Assembly (NCBI GenBank): GCA_009767595.1
Contig: VSDK01012150.1
Coordinates: forward strand, 53,896 to 117,895
Origin: Symbiodinium kawagutii
Taxonomy: Eukaryota; Sar; Dinophyceae; Suessiales; Symbiodiniaceae
Reading direction: 5' to 3'
DNA: 64,000 bases
The stretch's first letter is position 1, and each line of letters opens with the position of its first letter. The position numbers and the translations under genes are program-made. Below, piece after piece: positions 41,601 through 55,900 of this stretch. The notes under the pieces are model-generated. The model was not told where the DNA came from. It saw nothing but the letters and a program-made list of their open reading frames with translations, and searched no databases.

Positions 41601-44600
41601 AAATTGTTCCGAAGCTGGTTGGCAATGATGGATCAATTTCTAATTGTTGTCAACATTGACTGGCTGATGGATCTAAACCGTTTTTTTACCATTACTAAAA
41701 AAGGTTCCTTGGTTGACTAATATTTTTCATAGGGGCTGAATCCACCAACCAGATAATGATCATTAAGAGCCACTATAACCACTATTAACCACTATGAACC
41801 ATTATATTCACCACTGACTAAGCATGGTGGTTCATCCACCAACCAGTTGACTTAACATCATCAGATCTAACAAGCGCCAGACCTACAGAACTTCAGCGCC
41901 CAGGAGATGATCAACTTCGAGCCACATCGGCCAACAAGGCGCGCTGGGTCACGGAAGCCCCGGGTGAGCCGGACTGGAGGACGGGCCGGTGACGCACCGT
42001 TGAAGTAGATCTGTCCTACATGGGGATGATTGGTTGTGATGGATGGTGGTGATTCCATTGATTTATGATCTGGATATGGTGGTTTCTCAAGCCATAGGGG
42101 ACCCCCTAAATCATCCATTAATAGTCATTTATAATAATAAACCAACCATTTTTGGGGGTCCCCTATTTTGAGAAACCACCATATGGTTGATGATTGATTA
42201 TCCATCACAACCAAGGGGTCTTGGTGCCGAAAGTGTGCCGAAATTTCAAGTGAATAGTGGGTCATAAGCATCATGCTGATGGTCATTGTCCATGACAAGC
42301 ATCGATCCTATGTTTGGGATATATAAACATGAAGAACGAAGCATGATGTATCTAGCCTTGAATTTCCCAATCTGTTGTCCTTGACTATCCACTGGCTTGA
42401 TTGAAGGACAATCTACGTTAGAAAGCCTTGTTCAACCACCACTTTTAAGGGCTTCCAACGTATATTTTCCCAGTAACCCGCCACAGAGATCGATGGTTCA
42501 CCTATTAAGACCGTTGATTAGCTTAGCTTCCAGGGGAAAAATCAACAATCAACAGATAGAAACAACTGAACAGATAATAAATCATCTAATGATCTCATTG
42601 AGTGATCATTGTTAGAAAAATGATCTCACAGTGATGCACACTGCAGTGTCTCCAGGTACGCAGTGCCCTGGCCCAACAGCGTCTGGCCTTAAGGGAGTAC
42701 AAGGAGGCCGTGGCCGGCGTCCGGGGGTGCACCACCTGGTGGCGGTTCGTGGTTGGTGACTGGGATGGTTGAATGGTGGATGAACTGTTGGTCAGATTTT
42801 TCGGAAGAAATTTGGTAAACTAGTAAATTCTACTGGTGGATGAACTAGCAAATGAAGGGTGAATGAATGGTGGTTGAACTAGCAAAACTATCCTCGCTAG
42901 CTGGAACTTTCACCGGACTAGCTGGTTTCCAGCTGGGGTTCCTGTAAGAAATGGTCGATTTTCCAGTTCCAGCTTAGTTCACCAGAGGGTAATGGATAGG
43001 TACTGAATTATTAACGGTCGGAGAATGGTTGGCTAATGGTTTGTAAAAGTCTCGCTTGATTGATTGGTGAAAAAATGGATGCTGTGCCTGGTCACGAACC
43101 AACACTCATTCTTAGTAAGGGTGTTGCAGTTCACACGGATGATTTTGATTAGAAAAAAAGATGGTCGATGGTATTGGTCATACTGTCATACTGCTCAAGG
43201 TCACTGGGGATTGTGATCCCTACAACTTGCATCCCTGTTGAAGGGTTGACAATCACATACATCTAGGTCATGGCTCCCAGGGATCACACTGCCTGAGATG
43301 AACACAGGTAGCTGCCAACCAAATATGTGTGGTTGACCGTCTCCAAAAACAACCCAAGAACTTGGGCCCAGAACGGCTGCGAGGCCCATTGCAATGGCAT
43401 GAGGTGGAAACCTATGGGTGTTCAGCGGCTACACATTTGAATGTAGCGGAAAATTAATGCCGGAGTGAAAGGGGGGTCTCAACGGTTGGAAGTTGCTTTG
43501 GTGGATGGATGATGATGGTGATGATGATGGGAATGCTACGGGTGCTGGTGATGATCTTTTGTGAATGAGTGTTGATTCCTGACCATAAGAACGTCAAAAA
43601 AGCAGGGATAGCGCTACAGATAACCCCACGAGCAGTCAACAGCTCGGGAATTTTCGACCCAGAGGTGGTGGGGGTTTTCCCCGACATACAACAACCAGAT
43701 GGGCTGCTCAGAGCCATTTTCCAACACATCACTCACTGCACAGACCTCAAGTGCAGACTTTGTTCATGCCATTGGTAATAAACTGCGGTTCGTTGCCACA
43801 ATCGTTGTCCCGTATCGCAAATGGTGTCTATGCTTCTCAATTCAGAACCTATGTGAACTATGGTTGTTCAACCATGGTCCAATATTACACATGCATAATC
43901 TTTGGTGAACTATGCTTATCAATCATTCTCATCAACCAAGTCAGCAATACACCCATCCTGATTCACCATCATCGATTAAGTTGCCTAATGCCCTCATGAA
44001 GCATCATCGTTGAACGGCTAGTATTGGGAACGTATCTGCTCTACGAAACCATATGAGCCATGGTGGTTGATAAATGCGCAAATCACCGAAATTGCGGATC
44101 ATGACCCAGCTCGGATGTGATTGTCCTCTTTCAGTTTGGGTTGCACCTGGATCTGTTGGCCAACGTGTGTGGCATTTGATAGCTCTTGTCATTCAAGCAC
44201 ATTGATTCGAGGCCTCAACTCCTTCCAGGTCCGCCTATTCAAGTTTTGGTGAAATCGTCTTTTTTCCTCGATTATATTCAGACATTTTGCTGGCTGTGTT
44301 GTTGGAGCAATCTTCATGACAGAATCGCTTTTCAAACGTCTTTACCTTATACCTTTTTGTATTCAATTGTTTAGTTCCAACTTGAGACCATGGTGAATTT
44401 GTTGTGCGAGGTTTGACCATAGGCAGTGAAACCGTTACGAGACCATTGGCTTGTCTCGGCCCTTCCACTGTCAGTGTAGTTTTGGCAATGATTGCGATCA
44501 TCCCTGAGTCAGTGCATGATTGCTGCTTGTGGGTAATACAGTAATACAGGTTGCTTCCCTGTAACAGTTTGACGTTGAAGCCTTTGTTGTGGCTTTGGGT

Positions 44601-46867
44601 TGTCGTTGAATCTGATGTCAAATCCTTGTTCTGTCAGCCTTGTCACCGACAGGATTGGGCCGTGCACGTCACATGCATACAATGGTACGTATGACGATGC
44701 GTTGTCCTTGTGATTGCATGTAGGCCCATCTCACTCAATAGAGTTGTATTGTTCTTTTCGTTGCTGTCCTCAGTTGTGGCCCTTTTCCAGGTTCCATATA
44801 TAGCGGATAGTTGTTGTGGTAGATATAGCTATAATCATAGCTACGGGGCTTATAAACCACTAGGGGGACCCACCTTGCATCCTCTTCACCAGCCACTCAG
44901 CGGTGCAGGCTGTGCGCCTCAGACCAAGAGATGTGGATACCAAGGCCATTGGAATTGCTTACCGGTGAATTTTTCGTTCACAATTCGCACAACCAACAAG
45001 GTGAGTGTTGGACCCTGGGAAACAGGCATTGTTGGCAATGTATTATATATGAAAGTGCATGTGAGACGTGTTGTTTGGCCAAATCCATGATATGACCATT
45101 TGTGTATGGCGAAAAACCCAACCATCGTTCTTTGTGACAAACTCGGGGCCAAGACTAAGCATTCCCCAACATGTTGTGAAGACAGTGGAGGTCCAGTGAT
45201 CCCTGGACCTATTCTGCCGATGTGAGCAGCAAACCCGGGTGAACTGACAATCAGGTGTTCCTAAGCCTTGATGGCAATGTCGGTGGTTGAGGGGTACTCC
45301 CATTTCTGTAGGTTCCCATAAATTTCCCCTGCAATGACCAAGCTAATACACAACCCAGGTAAGGCAATTCATGTTGTGCCCTGAATTATCGGGCCCTGTC
45401 GTCAGGCCCTTGGGTACCTGGTCGTTGACCGTAGAAGCACACGGTTGTGAGAGGCAGATAGGTTGGAACATGATCGGATTATGATTGGCTGTTTCTGGTT
45501 TGCAAACTGTGATATGGCTGATTTTTGGTTATACAAACTGTGCCCAATCAGCTGCTTAACCTTCAACAAGTTTGGATAACAGGGCCTAACAACACATCAA
45601 ATTCTTGGGAAATCAACAAGTCTTTGGCAGTGTTGCTTTCAGCGTGTGATTTTAGCGCAGTTCTCCACCTTTGTGACGGGAGTTTCGAGAGAATGATATG
45701 TGTATGCAGCAATGGAGATGGCGGTGGTGATCGTGGTGGGTGGTAGTAGTGGTATGGATTTTCATCAACAGCAAGAAATCAACGTCACGAACTGGGTTGT
45801 GTTTCTTTCAGTCACGGAATGATCTACATTCACCTGTGTCCTTAGCAAGTTTATGACTCACCAAGGGATCAACCCTGGTGAACATGTGGGTGTTTCTCAA
45901 AACACGGAAACCCCAGCTACCGTTTTTTTGAAAACAATTTCTAGTAATACACTCCAACCACAACTTTGGGGCTCTCTGTGGCTTCGGAAAGCACCATATA
46001 GTAGGTGTTTAACCAGAATTGTCGGCTATTATCCCTATCATTAACCAGTATAGCGCTTGAGACCCCCCATGTTATCTCTGCGGATAGCATGGCGGCCCAT
46101 CCTGGGATCAGTCATGGGATGGATGATGGGGGGCCAGGAACAGTTGCGCTCTGCCAAACTCGTCTTGCAGAAGTTGCAGGCGCGACATGTGGGGACCGCA
46201 ACGCGACACGTTCGGCGTTGGGTACGTAGCAGTTGTTCAATTACAATTCATGACGATTGGGGATTAGATTAGACCATAACTAGCTGGGTTGTTGTTAGTT
46301 GTTAGAATAGAACAATTCAAAAAATCACTTTTTAGTAGTTGTTGGAGATTAGGCATTGTTTGAATTCAACAATTATTATCTATAACAGTACAGTTGTTCA
46401 TAACAATAGCAATGATTAGCTGTTATTGTTAGTTTTATCATTTAGTATAACACAATTATAACGATCACTGTTATCATTTATCCTTTGTTGTTCATAATAG
46501 TTGTGAATTATCGTTAGTTGTGTAAAATTAAAGGACCGTAAAGAACAATAACAATTGATACCAGTTGTGAATTGAACAATGTCAAGCAATACGTGACAAT
46601 AATGAGCAAATTTAATCAATTCACTTAGCAAAATCATCCCCTATTAATCCCTAGCATGAACCATCATGATCCCCTGTAAAACCATTCTGATCGCCAATGA
46701 ATCCACGTCAATCCACATTTTTCAACATGTTTAAACATTGTAATCCCCTTCACCCCCTATCAAACCCAGTAGGAACAACCATTATTAAACCAATATAATC
46801 CCCCTATTCACCATGATAATCCCCTATCATCCCCATTAATCACCACCGTTAACCGTTATAATCCCCT

Positions 46868-46928
<61 letters not shown>

Positions 46929-49900
46929 CCCATTCATCATAGCCGTTACATTAGTCGAACCCATGATATAATCCTATGAATCTCATCAACCATTCCAATC
47001 CCCTATTGACCATCGGAATCCCCTTTTGTCCCTATTATTGACCATTATGAACCCCTATTATTAAGTATGATAATCTCCCTATAAAGCCCATGAATCATAG
47101 CCATTTAAAATCCACAGGAATCCGCCGTAGCTGCTTCCCACAGCTTAACGCTTCCAGGGCTTGGTGGATGGACCAAAGCAGATCCCCATGCGTAGGCGTG
47201 CAACGGCGCGAGGGCGCCAGGGCTTGGCGTTCGTTGGGCGTTCGCTGGTGATCGACCATCATTTCGCCGGGAGCGTAGTGGTTAGCTCTACAATTCATGG
47301 GAACTTTGGCCCACATTTTCTTGAGGATTTCCGAGATGTAGTATCAATTCCAACAAGTAGTATCAAATCATTGATGACTTACAACTGCTTTTATAGTGTG
47401 ATCAATGGGTTTTGCAAACTGCTGGCCCGACGACCATTGGATCTAGAAATAGTTTGAACTACCCCTGGTGCCTCAGGTAGATGCATGGAGACATAGCTCA
47501 ACGGTTAGAGGATTAGACTTCCGTCAATTTACAACAGGTCTGGTTGGCAGTAGCCAGTGAGTAGAAATGTGATTGTTTTCTGCAAGCATTTTTCCATGTG
47601 AGGAATCATCGCTAGGATCCTGGGCCGAAACTGGTTGCCGTGGGTGTTTTCGGGTTCGGCAGGTTCCTGGCACACTACAATCTCAGCATCAGATACTGGG
47701 ACAAGGGCGAGGCTCGGTGCGATTTGCGACGTTGCTTCAGCAGGGGTCCAAACTGCATTGAAACAGCTTTTCCACTGCCTTGGGCCCTCCCAAACATGAA
47801 ATACTGGCGGGATACAACTGCATCGGGTGGAAAGATACGGAAAGATACTGAAAGGTACTGAAGAACACTGAAGGTGAGAAGCCATGAGACACCTGAGCAA
47901 CCTAAGCTACACGCTTGTGGTCCAGAAATAGATGGTGAAGTTGCCCCAGTAAGGGCCGGTTGGTTGATGAAGACCACCATGGTAACCCACCGCAGATCCC
48001 GTTGCCGTTGCTCCAGGCTCGACAAGCCATTGATGAAGCCAGAGAGTCCTGCAAGGATGTGCAGCGGCCAGGGTTCGTTTCCTGAGATGTAACTATGGTA
48101 AGATGATGGTTTCAAAAATGGAGAGTAAGGGTAACAATGGTTGATGATGATTCACAATGGTTAACTGGGATATAACTATGGTCATAAATCTTGTAACCAC
48201 GGTTATATCCCAGTTAACCATTTTGAACCATGGTTATATCCAGTAACCGTGGTTAACAGGGAACAACCATGGCTTCTTTAACCATGGTTACCACTTGCGA
48301 TCTCTGGGGATGCTCCAGCCATATGCAGGTAACTCGAAGTGGGTCCTGTTGAACGGTGGCGCGGTGCTGCTGCAGATCCCAGGGTTCAACGGATGCCAGT
48401 CGCCATTGGTTGGCATCGGAAATGATTACAAGGAGTTATGCTACCCAATGGTTGCTACATAGTTATATCCTAATTATAGGAATTACGCATTGAAATCGTT
48501 CTATTCTGTTTTGGATGAAAATGTATGTATAATTTTCCTAAGCCTTACAAGAAGGGTTTTTATCACCGCTGCTGATGGATATCTTGATCTAATGATTGCT
48601 TAAAGTCAACTGGGCTTCCATTTTCGATGTTTGCACATGTCGTGTAAGCATGAGGGGTCAGATTTCATGGTTGCAAAGAAAAAGTTGATGCACTCCCGAT
48701 ACAGCCACCATGATACTAGTGACCTATTTTTGATGATTTTTCAGCGTATTTTCCTCCGCTTGATTCTTTTAATGCTTGGATTTCTGCTTTCCCACTTCTT
48801 GGCTTCTTTGGTACCGGCCGGGCTTTGTTTCCCTGTTTGACTTCAACCTTTTCCCCGCTTCCTCTTTCTACTCTTTTTTTACCACTTCTTATTCATGTTA
48901 TTTGGAGCATTTTCTGACTGTTTTCTTTTTAGCGTTTTCGCCTTTTGCTCTTTCAGCTTCTGCTTGCTTTGAGCAGTCCATGTTTTCTTGGCTAGTTAGT
49001 TTCAATTTTTGTTGCTCTCTTCATTGCAGCTTCTGTGTTTATCTGTTTGTTATCCCGTTGAGCATGATCCCGAATGAGCATCGGCAAGTGCAGTATGAAC
49101 AGGAACAGACCAACCGAACTTGAGGAGGCTCCCTGAGCCTTGAGCAGATGGGAAGCTATCCAAGCAAATCTTTGTTGGCCGGCTGACAAATTTGGAAGAT
49201 AACAACACCAGAAATGGAACAAATTTCAGCAAGAGAATCACACATGCCGATGATATCTGACGGTTGCATGAAAGGAAAAGCCACTCAGGGACGAGTCGAG
49301 CCTCTACATTCCGTGCTTGTCAAGTTTGTGTTGTTCCAGAGGGCCAGACAGCTCACGAAGACAACGCCTTTCTCAAGTGGCAACTGGGTCCTTGCATTCT
49401 GAAATTCGAGGCGCCCACATATCATTGCCAGAACAATATCACAAGACATTGGTGAAATCAACCCCCCCAGTTCGGAATCATGTGGAAGAAGGACGATCAA
49501 ATATTGATCTGATTTCAATAGCAAGAACGAGGATCCAACTATGAAAGTAGAAATGCTGATGAGGCACAAAGGAGCAAGACCAAAGACAAAGGGCACGCCA
49601 AGAAAAGCATTGCTCAACCGAATTCAGCTCGGTGAAGGCCATAGGGGAGGTGCTCCGTCCCCAACATCCCATGACCCTAGCAGACAATGACAAACAACAG
49701 TATTGCAAGAAACTCATAGACTATATAGACATGAAGAGATGTATCAACATGAAGATTAATGAAAACATGTGCCTCATGACGGTCAGTTGAAACTTCAACT
49801 CATCTTATTTCCAATGTAAGCGAATCAATGAAGCTACAAACGGATGCAAAGAGGATGGCGAATGGAGAGAAAACTCCAAGTTTTTGCAGACAGTGATATT

Positions 49901-52900
49901 GCAAGATGCAAAATGGAGTCTGGTGACACAGTGCTGCAAGTATTGAGGGAGAAAAGGTCACTGGCAAATGCCAGACATAGATTTAAAGCCATGCTGAGAA
50001 ACATCATGACATGCACCAATGATCTTCCCAAACCTCAACTCCAGCATTTTGGAGATGACCGGTTACCAATGATCTCCAATGATGAACACCTCAACTCCAG
50101 CAGTTTCTTTGCTTCCTGTCATCTCGCCCTGAACCTGGGACGGACTGAGCGCTTGGCTGCAGGAGTTGGCCAAGCATGGCTTGCCCAGAGGCTGTGCGGA
50201 ACACAACCTGCTCATGATGATGCAGGCGCCCACACCGTCCACGGATCCAGGGACTGCATCAGCAGCCCATTGGGGTGCTACTGCTACAAATCATGGCCTC
50301 ACCCATGGTGAAAACCTGAGAGGTGGAATAGGTAATTCCATCTTTCCGTTCATCAACGATCGGAATGGTGTTGCAAACTGGCTGGCATATTTTTACTTGA
50401 TGCGACCCAGCCTCACCAACCGTCCGTTGCATATGGCCGTATGATTCTAGGTTGTCACAACTGCTGCTGTTTGTATTATGATTAGTTGGTCGTGTAAATT
50501 ATGCATGTGGCGGCCTGCAGGGTACCACCCCATGAAAGGGATTACTGTAATATCCTGTGCAGAGGTCGAAGTAACATTTGAGGATACATTGCAATCACTA
50601 GTCCCGTGTCAGCCATGAGCACTTTTTTGGTTGCTTTTCGGGGGAAGCAATCTTTTTCTCAACAGCGAATTCAGGACAACAAAGCAGACCTTGCAACCCC
50701 TTGATCTATGTGATCGCTTCAACCCAATTGCGTTTTCCAAGAGATGTAGCTGCGTACCTGTCTCCAGCCATCACTTCCTCGGTGTCGTGCCCTGGATCCC
50801 GATCGCAGGTCATGCTCCCCAAGTGAAGTCAATGTGAAACTCGTTGATGCCATATTTATTGTCGGGATACTCCTGTTGCTTGTTGATTGAGCCCTATCGT
50901 TTATCCATGTACCCTGTCACTAGTAATCATCCACTTATCATAGTCTTATCCCTCTCATTTCGATTCGTGGGCATGGGTTGGAATCACCTTGCTACTGTTT
51001 GTGTTCCGTTCTTTTTCCTTGCCTGTTGGACGCCGTAAAGTGTACAGATTTGGGATTCTAAATCATTGAACTCGAAGGGATTAATATGAATCATTAATCG
51101 TATCAACCACTACTATGAACCATAGGGGTCTAACTGTCACCTTGTATGAATCATTCTTAACAACTATTAACGGCTGCTGACAGTTTCTTGCACCAGTAGG
51201 AGTAGAAACTCGGGAGATAACATGGGATAACCATATTAAGCATGAATCGTCAATGGCTAACCAACATTCAACACAGTCAACCATTTGTATCACAACCAAT
51301 CATTCGCCGTTCGTCAGCCATTATGGCTCATCCATCAACACTCAACCCTTCTCCCGAGAGAGGAGGGGGCCTCTCTTCAGTTCTGAAGCTTTCCAGCCAG
51401 GTCTTTACCGTCCCCCAGCCATTATGGCTCATCCATCAACACTCAACCCTTCTCCAGAGAGAGGAGGGGGCCTCTCTTCAGTTCTGAAGCTTTCCAGCCA
51501 GGTCTTTACCGAATTCAAGGGTGAGTTGGGGGGCCAAGACGCTCCTGGTCGGAGCGTATGGAGCATGGTTGACCAGGGCCATTATTTGCTCGTGTATCCA
51601 ACCAACATGATGGACACTAAGCTGATCAGGTATCTATTACTGACGGTTCATGATGTTATTTAATGTTATCTAGAATGGTAGTTGAACCATTAGCTGGGCT
51701 TTGATGCATTTGTTATTTGCAACCGTACCTGGGGATGATTATCTAGTTGAGAAAATTTTTGGGGCCAGGGCAACCAACTACCAACCAGCTGAGCAACCAC
51801 TGGTGGGTTTCAGAGCTATGGCCATGACCCCGCAGTGGTAGGTGTTTTCCCAGTCCCCCAAAAGACCATAACTTAGGACAGCCGTAGTGGGTTGGATTTC
51901 ATCGACGTTTCACATGCTGGTGGTTGCAGCATGGTCCCGCATGAATTGTTGAGATGCTTGATGATTGAAGATGGCAATGGCGAACGACGATGGACCATGA
52001 TCAAAACTAATGATGGCCAATCATAACTAATGCTGGTCAAAGGTTTTTGATTGTGGCACGCGTTGGTCTGTGCGTGAATTTGATGTTGGGGCATCAATAC
52101 ATTGCTATTACCCATCCAAGCATCTGAAAATGATGATCTTTCTAAGGGAATCACTAATTCTGCGGGTACCAACCATTTGTGGACAAATCCATAGACTGCT
52201 GTCGCACGTGGCATTCATGTTTTGATGAATCTTCTTCAACGTTCTCTTTCGTTGCCCGGGGGCCCAGGGTGGGAGTACAGCGGAGGGATCAGGGGCAGCA
52301 CTTCGCGGCCTGTGGCCATGATCCCTAAACCAACCAATCATTTCGAGAGCGGTAAAACCATTTGCTGGGAAATTCTGGCTGTTTGGTTGGGAGGGAGCGA
52401 TTTGCAGCCAGGCGTATCCCGTTCTACCCCTTCAATACGGGGGAGCTCTAGCAGGAGTGTCCGTTCACCAAATGGTAGAAAATCCCGACGATCTTTCGTT
52501 GGGGGAAAGAACCATCTGAGATGGACCATCTGCAAGGGTGGTCTATGATATGGGATGCTGAATATGGAATGATACTCTTTCTCCAAAGCCATACACCATA
52601 TTTGTAAAGATTTGTAGATTCAAACACACACACACACAGGTTCATACATGTATATAATATACGTATATATATATATATATATACATTTATAAACATGTAC
52701 ATTAAATATATATATATATATATTTATGCGTACGTCCATCAGTTGCGTACTAAGTCGTTCCTGAGTCATAGCCATCCTCTTTGGAGGATACTGAAAATTC
52801 TTGTCGTCCCAGAGGCTGGGCATTTGATTTGCATTACCATATCCGTATTTTCAGAGTGATATTCTCCCAGTGTTTGGCCGTGAGTCGATTGATTTAAGCA

Positions 52901-55900
52901 GGAAACTACCTGATTGATAGTACATACTGCATCGCTATGAATGTGTTTGAATTATGCACAAGATGGATAAACCGCCGTAGCAATTTGGTGCTCAAAAGAT
53001 TTCTCCAACCACGCTGCTGCAATGGCCCACTCTCCAAAAAGTGCAGACCAGGATGTGGAGCAAAGCTATGAGTTGCTTGAGGCCGCTCCGGAACACATGA
53101 TTTGCCAAGCTTCCAACCTTTACGTGCGTTGGAGTTTTGTTGCAGGCATTCTCATTCTCGTTGCCTTGGGTGTGCTGCGGTGCACCACCTTTGTCAATGA
53201 TGTGAACATGTCTGAGCTGAAGGGCAAACTGAGCCTAGAGCACCTCAAAATGGTCCCGAGCTTGATTGAAGAAGTTCCACTCAGCATCGGGAGAGCGTTT
53301 GAATACCAGAGGTGCGTAGCCGAAAACGTAGCCGAAGGCGAAGCCGTATCTGGAGGGAGTGAAGATGTCCTGAAAGATGGCATGTCTAAGCTATGTGGGT
53401 GTGCGGTTGTAGAAGCCCACTCTACAATCCAAGTTCAGCAGAATCTTGCCCTTGAAGGATTGTGCCTTCTCACTTTGGCGGATGATCAGCAAGCCCTTCG
53501 CGCCTGCTTCAAAGACATTTGCCCCGAGTTCGTGAAATGAGTGCAGCCCTTGTGTCTACAAAGCCAGGAGGGCAGTGCGGGAAGCTGAAAGGCGTGAGTT
53601 TGTGCAACATCCTTGATGCAGTGTGCAAGAAGATAGAAGAAAAATGTAGGAGAAGCATAGCTCATTTTCGTGATAAATGCTCATTGACTGCTTGTTTCAG
53701 AATTGCGTTTCGAGGTAGTTGCAACGCCGGCAGTTTTGATTTTTCGGATAAGCTGCTAGGGTGGACAGCTGGAGTGAGAAAGAAATGCCTTTGGCGATGC
53801 CTTTTTTTGGTGCACTCGTGACATGTACTTTGACCGCTTGGCTTTGTGATACACAACAAACCTGGTTGGTGGTTTCATTCGCATTTTATTCAAACAAATA
53901 CCCAGTATTGACACTCAACTGGTTGGTTGCTTGACTTGCGCATAGTTTTCAATTTTGGGGGTGGTGAAAAACCACCAACCATGATCGATCATATTGATTA
54001 ATTATTATTAATCATTGTCAAGCATGATTAACAGCAATTATTCATGGTCGAGCAATTATCATGAAGTATAGTATAGGCAATTATCATAATCAAATTATCA
54101 ACATCATTATCAAGCTTGATAACCCTTATGAGCAATTATTGGCCACCGACCAGAAAACACCAGTGGCCCTTGGATCCTCGGTGACACATCTGCTGATCGC
54201 CACCGAGGTCGAGAAGACACCTCGGCACCGGCCGCAACAGAGTGCCCAGCGACATCACCGATCCCATGCGAACACCTGGAGATCCTGGAGATCTAATTCA
54301 TGGGATCGGTTTCTAAATGGGATCTAATCATGTAATGTAGAGATCCCATCACCATAAATTGGATCGGGTTTAAATGGGATCTAATTCAATTACGATAGCC
54401 ATACAAACCAGAGTAAATGAGATCAATTACATATGGAATTGTAAGTGTAAATGTAATGTAACGTAAGGTAATGCAAATATGGATTTAAATGTAATGCAAT
54501 GTGCACACGCATATACTGTATATATTAAATATGTATGCATACTTGATAAATGCCAAACATGCCTGCATATGCATATCAAGGTTGTTCCCAGTCACTCCTT
54601 TTGGCTTTTGTTATTTTGGTGATTCGGAAATAAGCGCGAAAAAGTCAAGCTGTAAACCACTGTCGGCAACCACACATAGGCAAGGCTTCCACTGGGTCAA
54701 CTTTGGAGCTTGTTCTCTAGCAAACAAACATCTGATTATGGCACCCCCAGCTTTGAGATGGAAAAATGGGAATATCAACCGTTCAAGGACGACTGGAGGG
54801 TACCAGCAGTTATAGTCGGTAAATACAATCATGGTTAGATGACTTATTTTGGCCCCGCCTTGTACTTACACCATAAATCATAGCTATCTTGCCCATCTTT
54901 TCGATCAATGACAGCTTGCCAGTCCTAGACCTATGCCACGCCAAGGCAAAAGAAATTGGAAGATGCTGTGCAAAAATCACCCGAGGTGAGAGACGACATG
55001 GATGTGGTGAGTTGGAGATTTGACGTCCCAGAAATGGTCAAGGATTGTGAATTGATATGGTTGTAATGGCTAATAATGGCAAGTTATAAGCCCAAGAACG
55101 GCGTGATTACTGATCAGAAAGCTGGTCAATTACTATGGTTCTTCAATTGTTAGCTATGATTCTGATCAATAATGGCGAATGACAATGAGGTTCAAGAGAA
55201 TATGATGATATCCCAAAAAAGGGGGTCGATGGGATAATCTACAGGAACCCCTCCAAATTTGGTGGCTCAAACAAGGGTTTCATTTCAATTTTCTCTGTCG
55301 ATTTTCCCGTCAACCAACCCCGCAAATGTGGGGCGAGAAGCTGATTCTCAACAAGGCTAAATAGCACTCGACCATTTTCAGTACGACACCAACATGCACC
55401 AACCAAGTTTACACTCCATATTTTTGCAACCCTCAGTCTGGTGAGAATCTTTGGAAATGGATATCGGATAGAATCGAAAACGCAGGATCTTCAATCAAGT
55501 TCATGAATGTGTAATACGCACGTGGGGCCGAACGCCATCAATTCTTTGTACCTCAAGCCTGATAACGGGATAAACCGAACTGGACTTCTAGGTCACAATG
55601 GGGAGTCCGGATCTCCAAGGACCCCCCTGGTGCAGGCCATAGGAGCGAACTACGACCTGGGCATCCACTTCTTTGATAAGCGGATGATGCTCAAGGCCGA
55701 GGTGCCAGCCTGGCCGCTGCCTTGGCCGCTGGAAATGGATACATGAACCATTTCTCGTTGGTGGTTTTCTACGGGTTTTATAGGGGCTAGAATTAGAATC
55801 ATTAATAATGGCTTATCAGGAGCAATAATGATCAACAATAACGCCTTTTTCACACACACCATTTTCCAATAACGGTTAAACAACTTCAAGTTGGTTTTTA

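Larger units (their letters stand above)
52312..54163 (+). other. Intron hosting a nested intronless gene
   Basis: Contains (CA)n at 52623-52637, TA tracts at 52662-52723, the SL relic and intronless ORF, and an R2-type repeat at 53917-53982. Confidence 0.5.

Noticed and set aside
47488..47560. tRNA-like box A (TAGCTCAACGGTTAGAG)
   Set aside because: No box B and no acceptor-stem pairing at the expected distance.
55249..55275. Second SL-like sequence (CCAAATTTGGTGGCTCAAAC)
   Set aside because: Lacks the CCGTAGC start and no ORF follows; better explained by intron repeat sequence.
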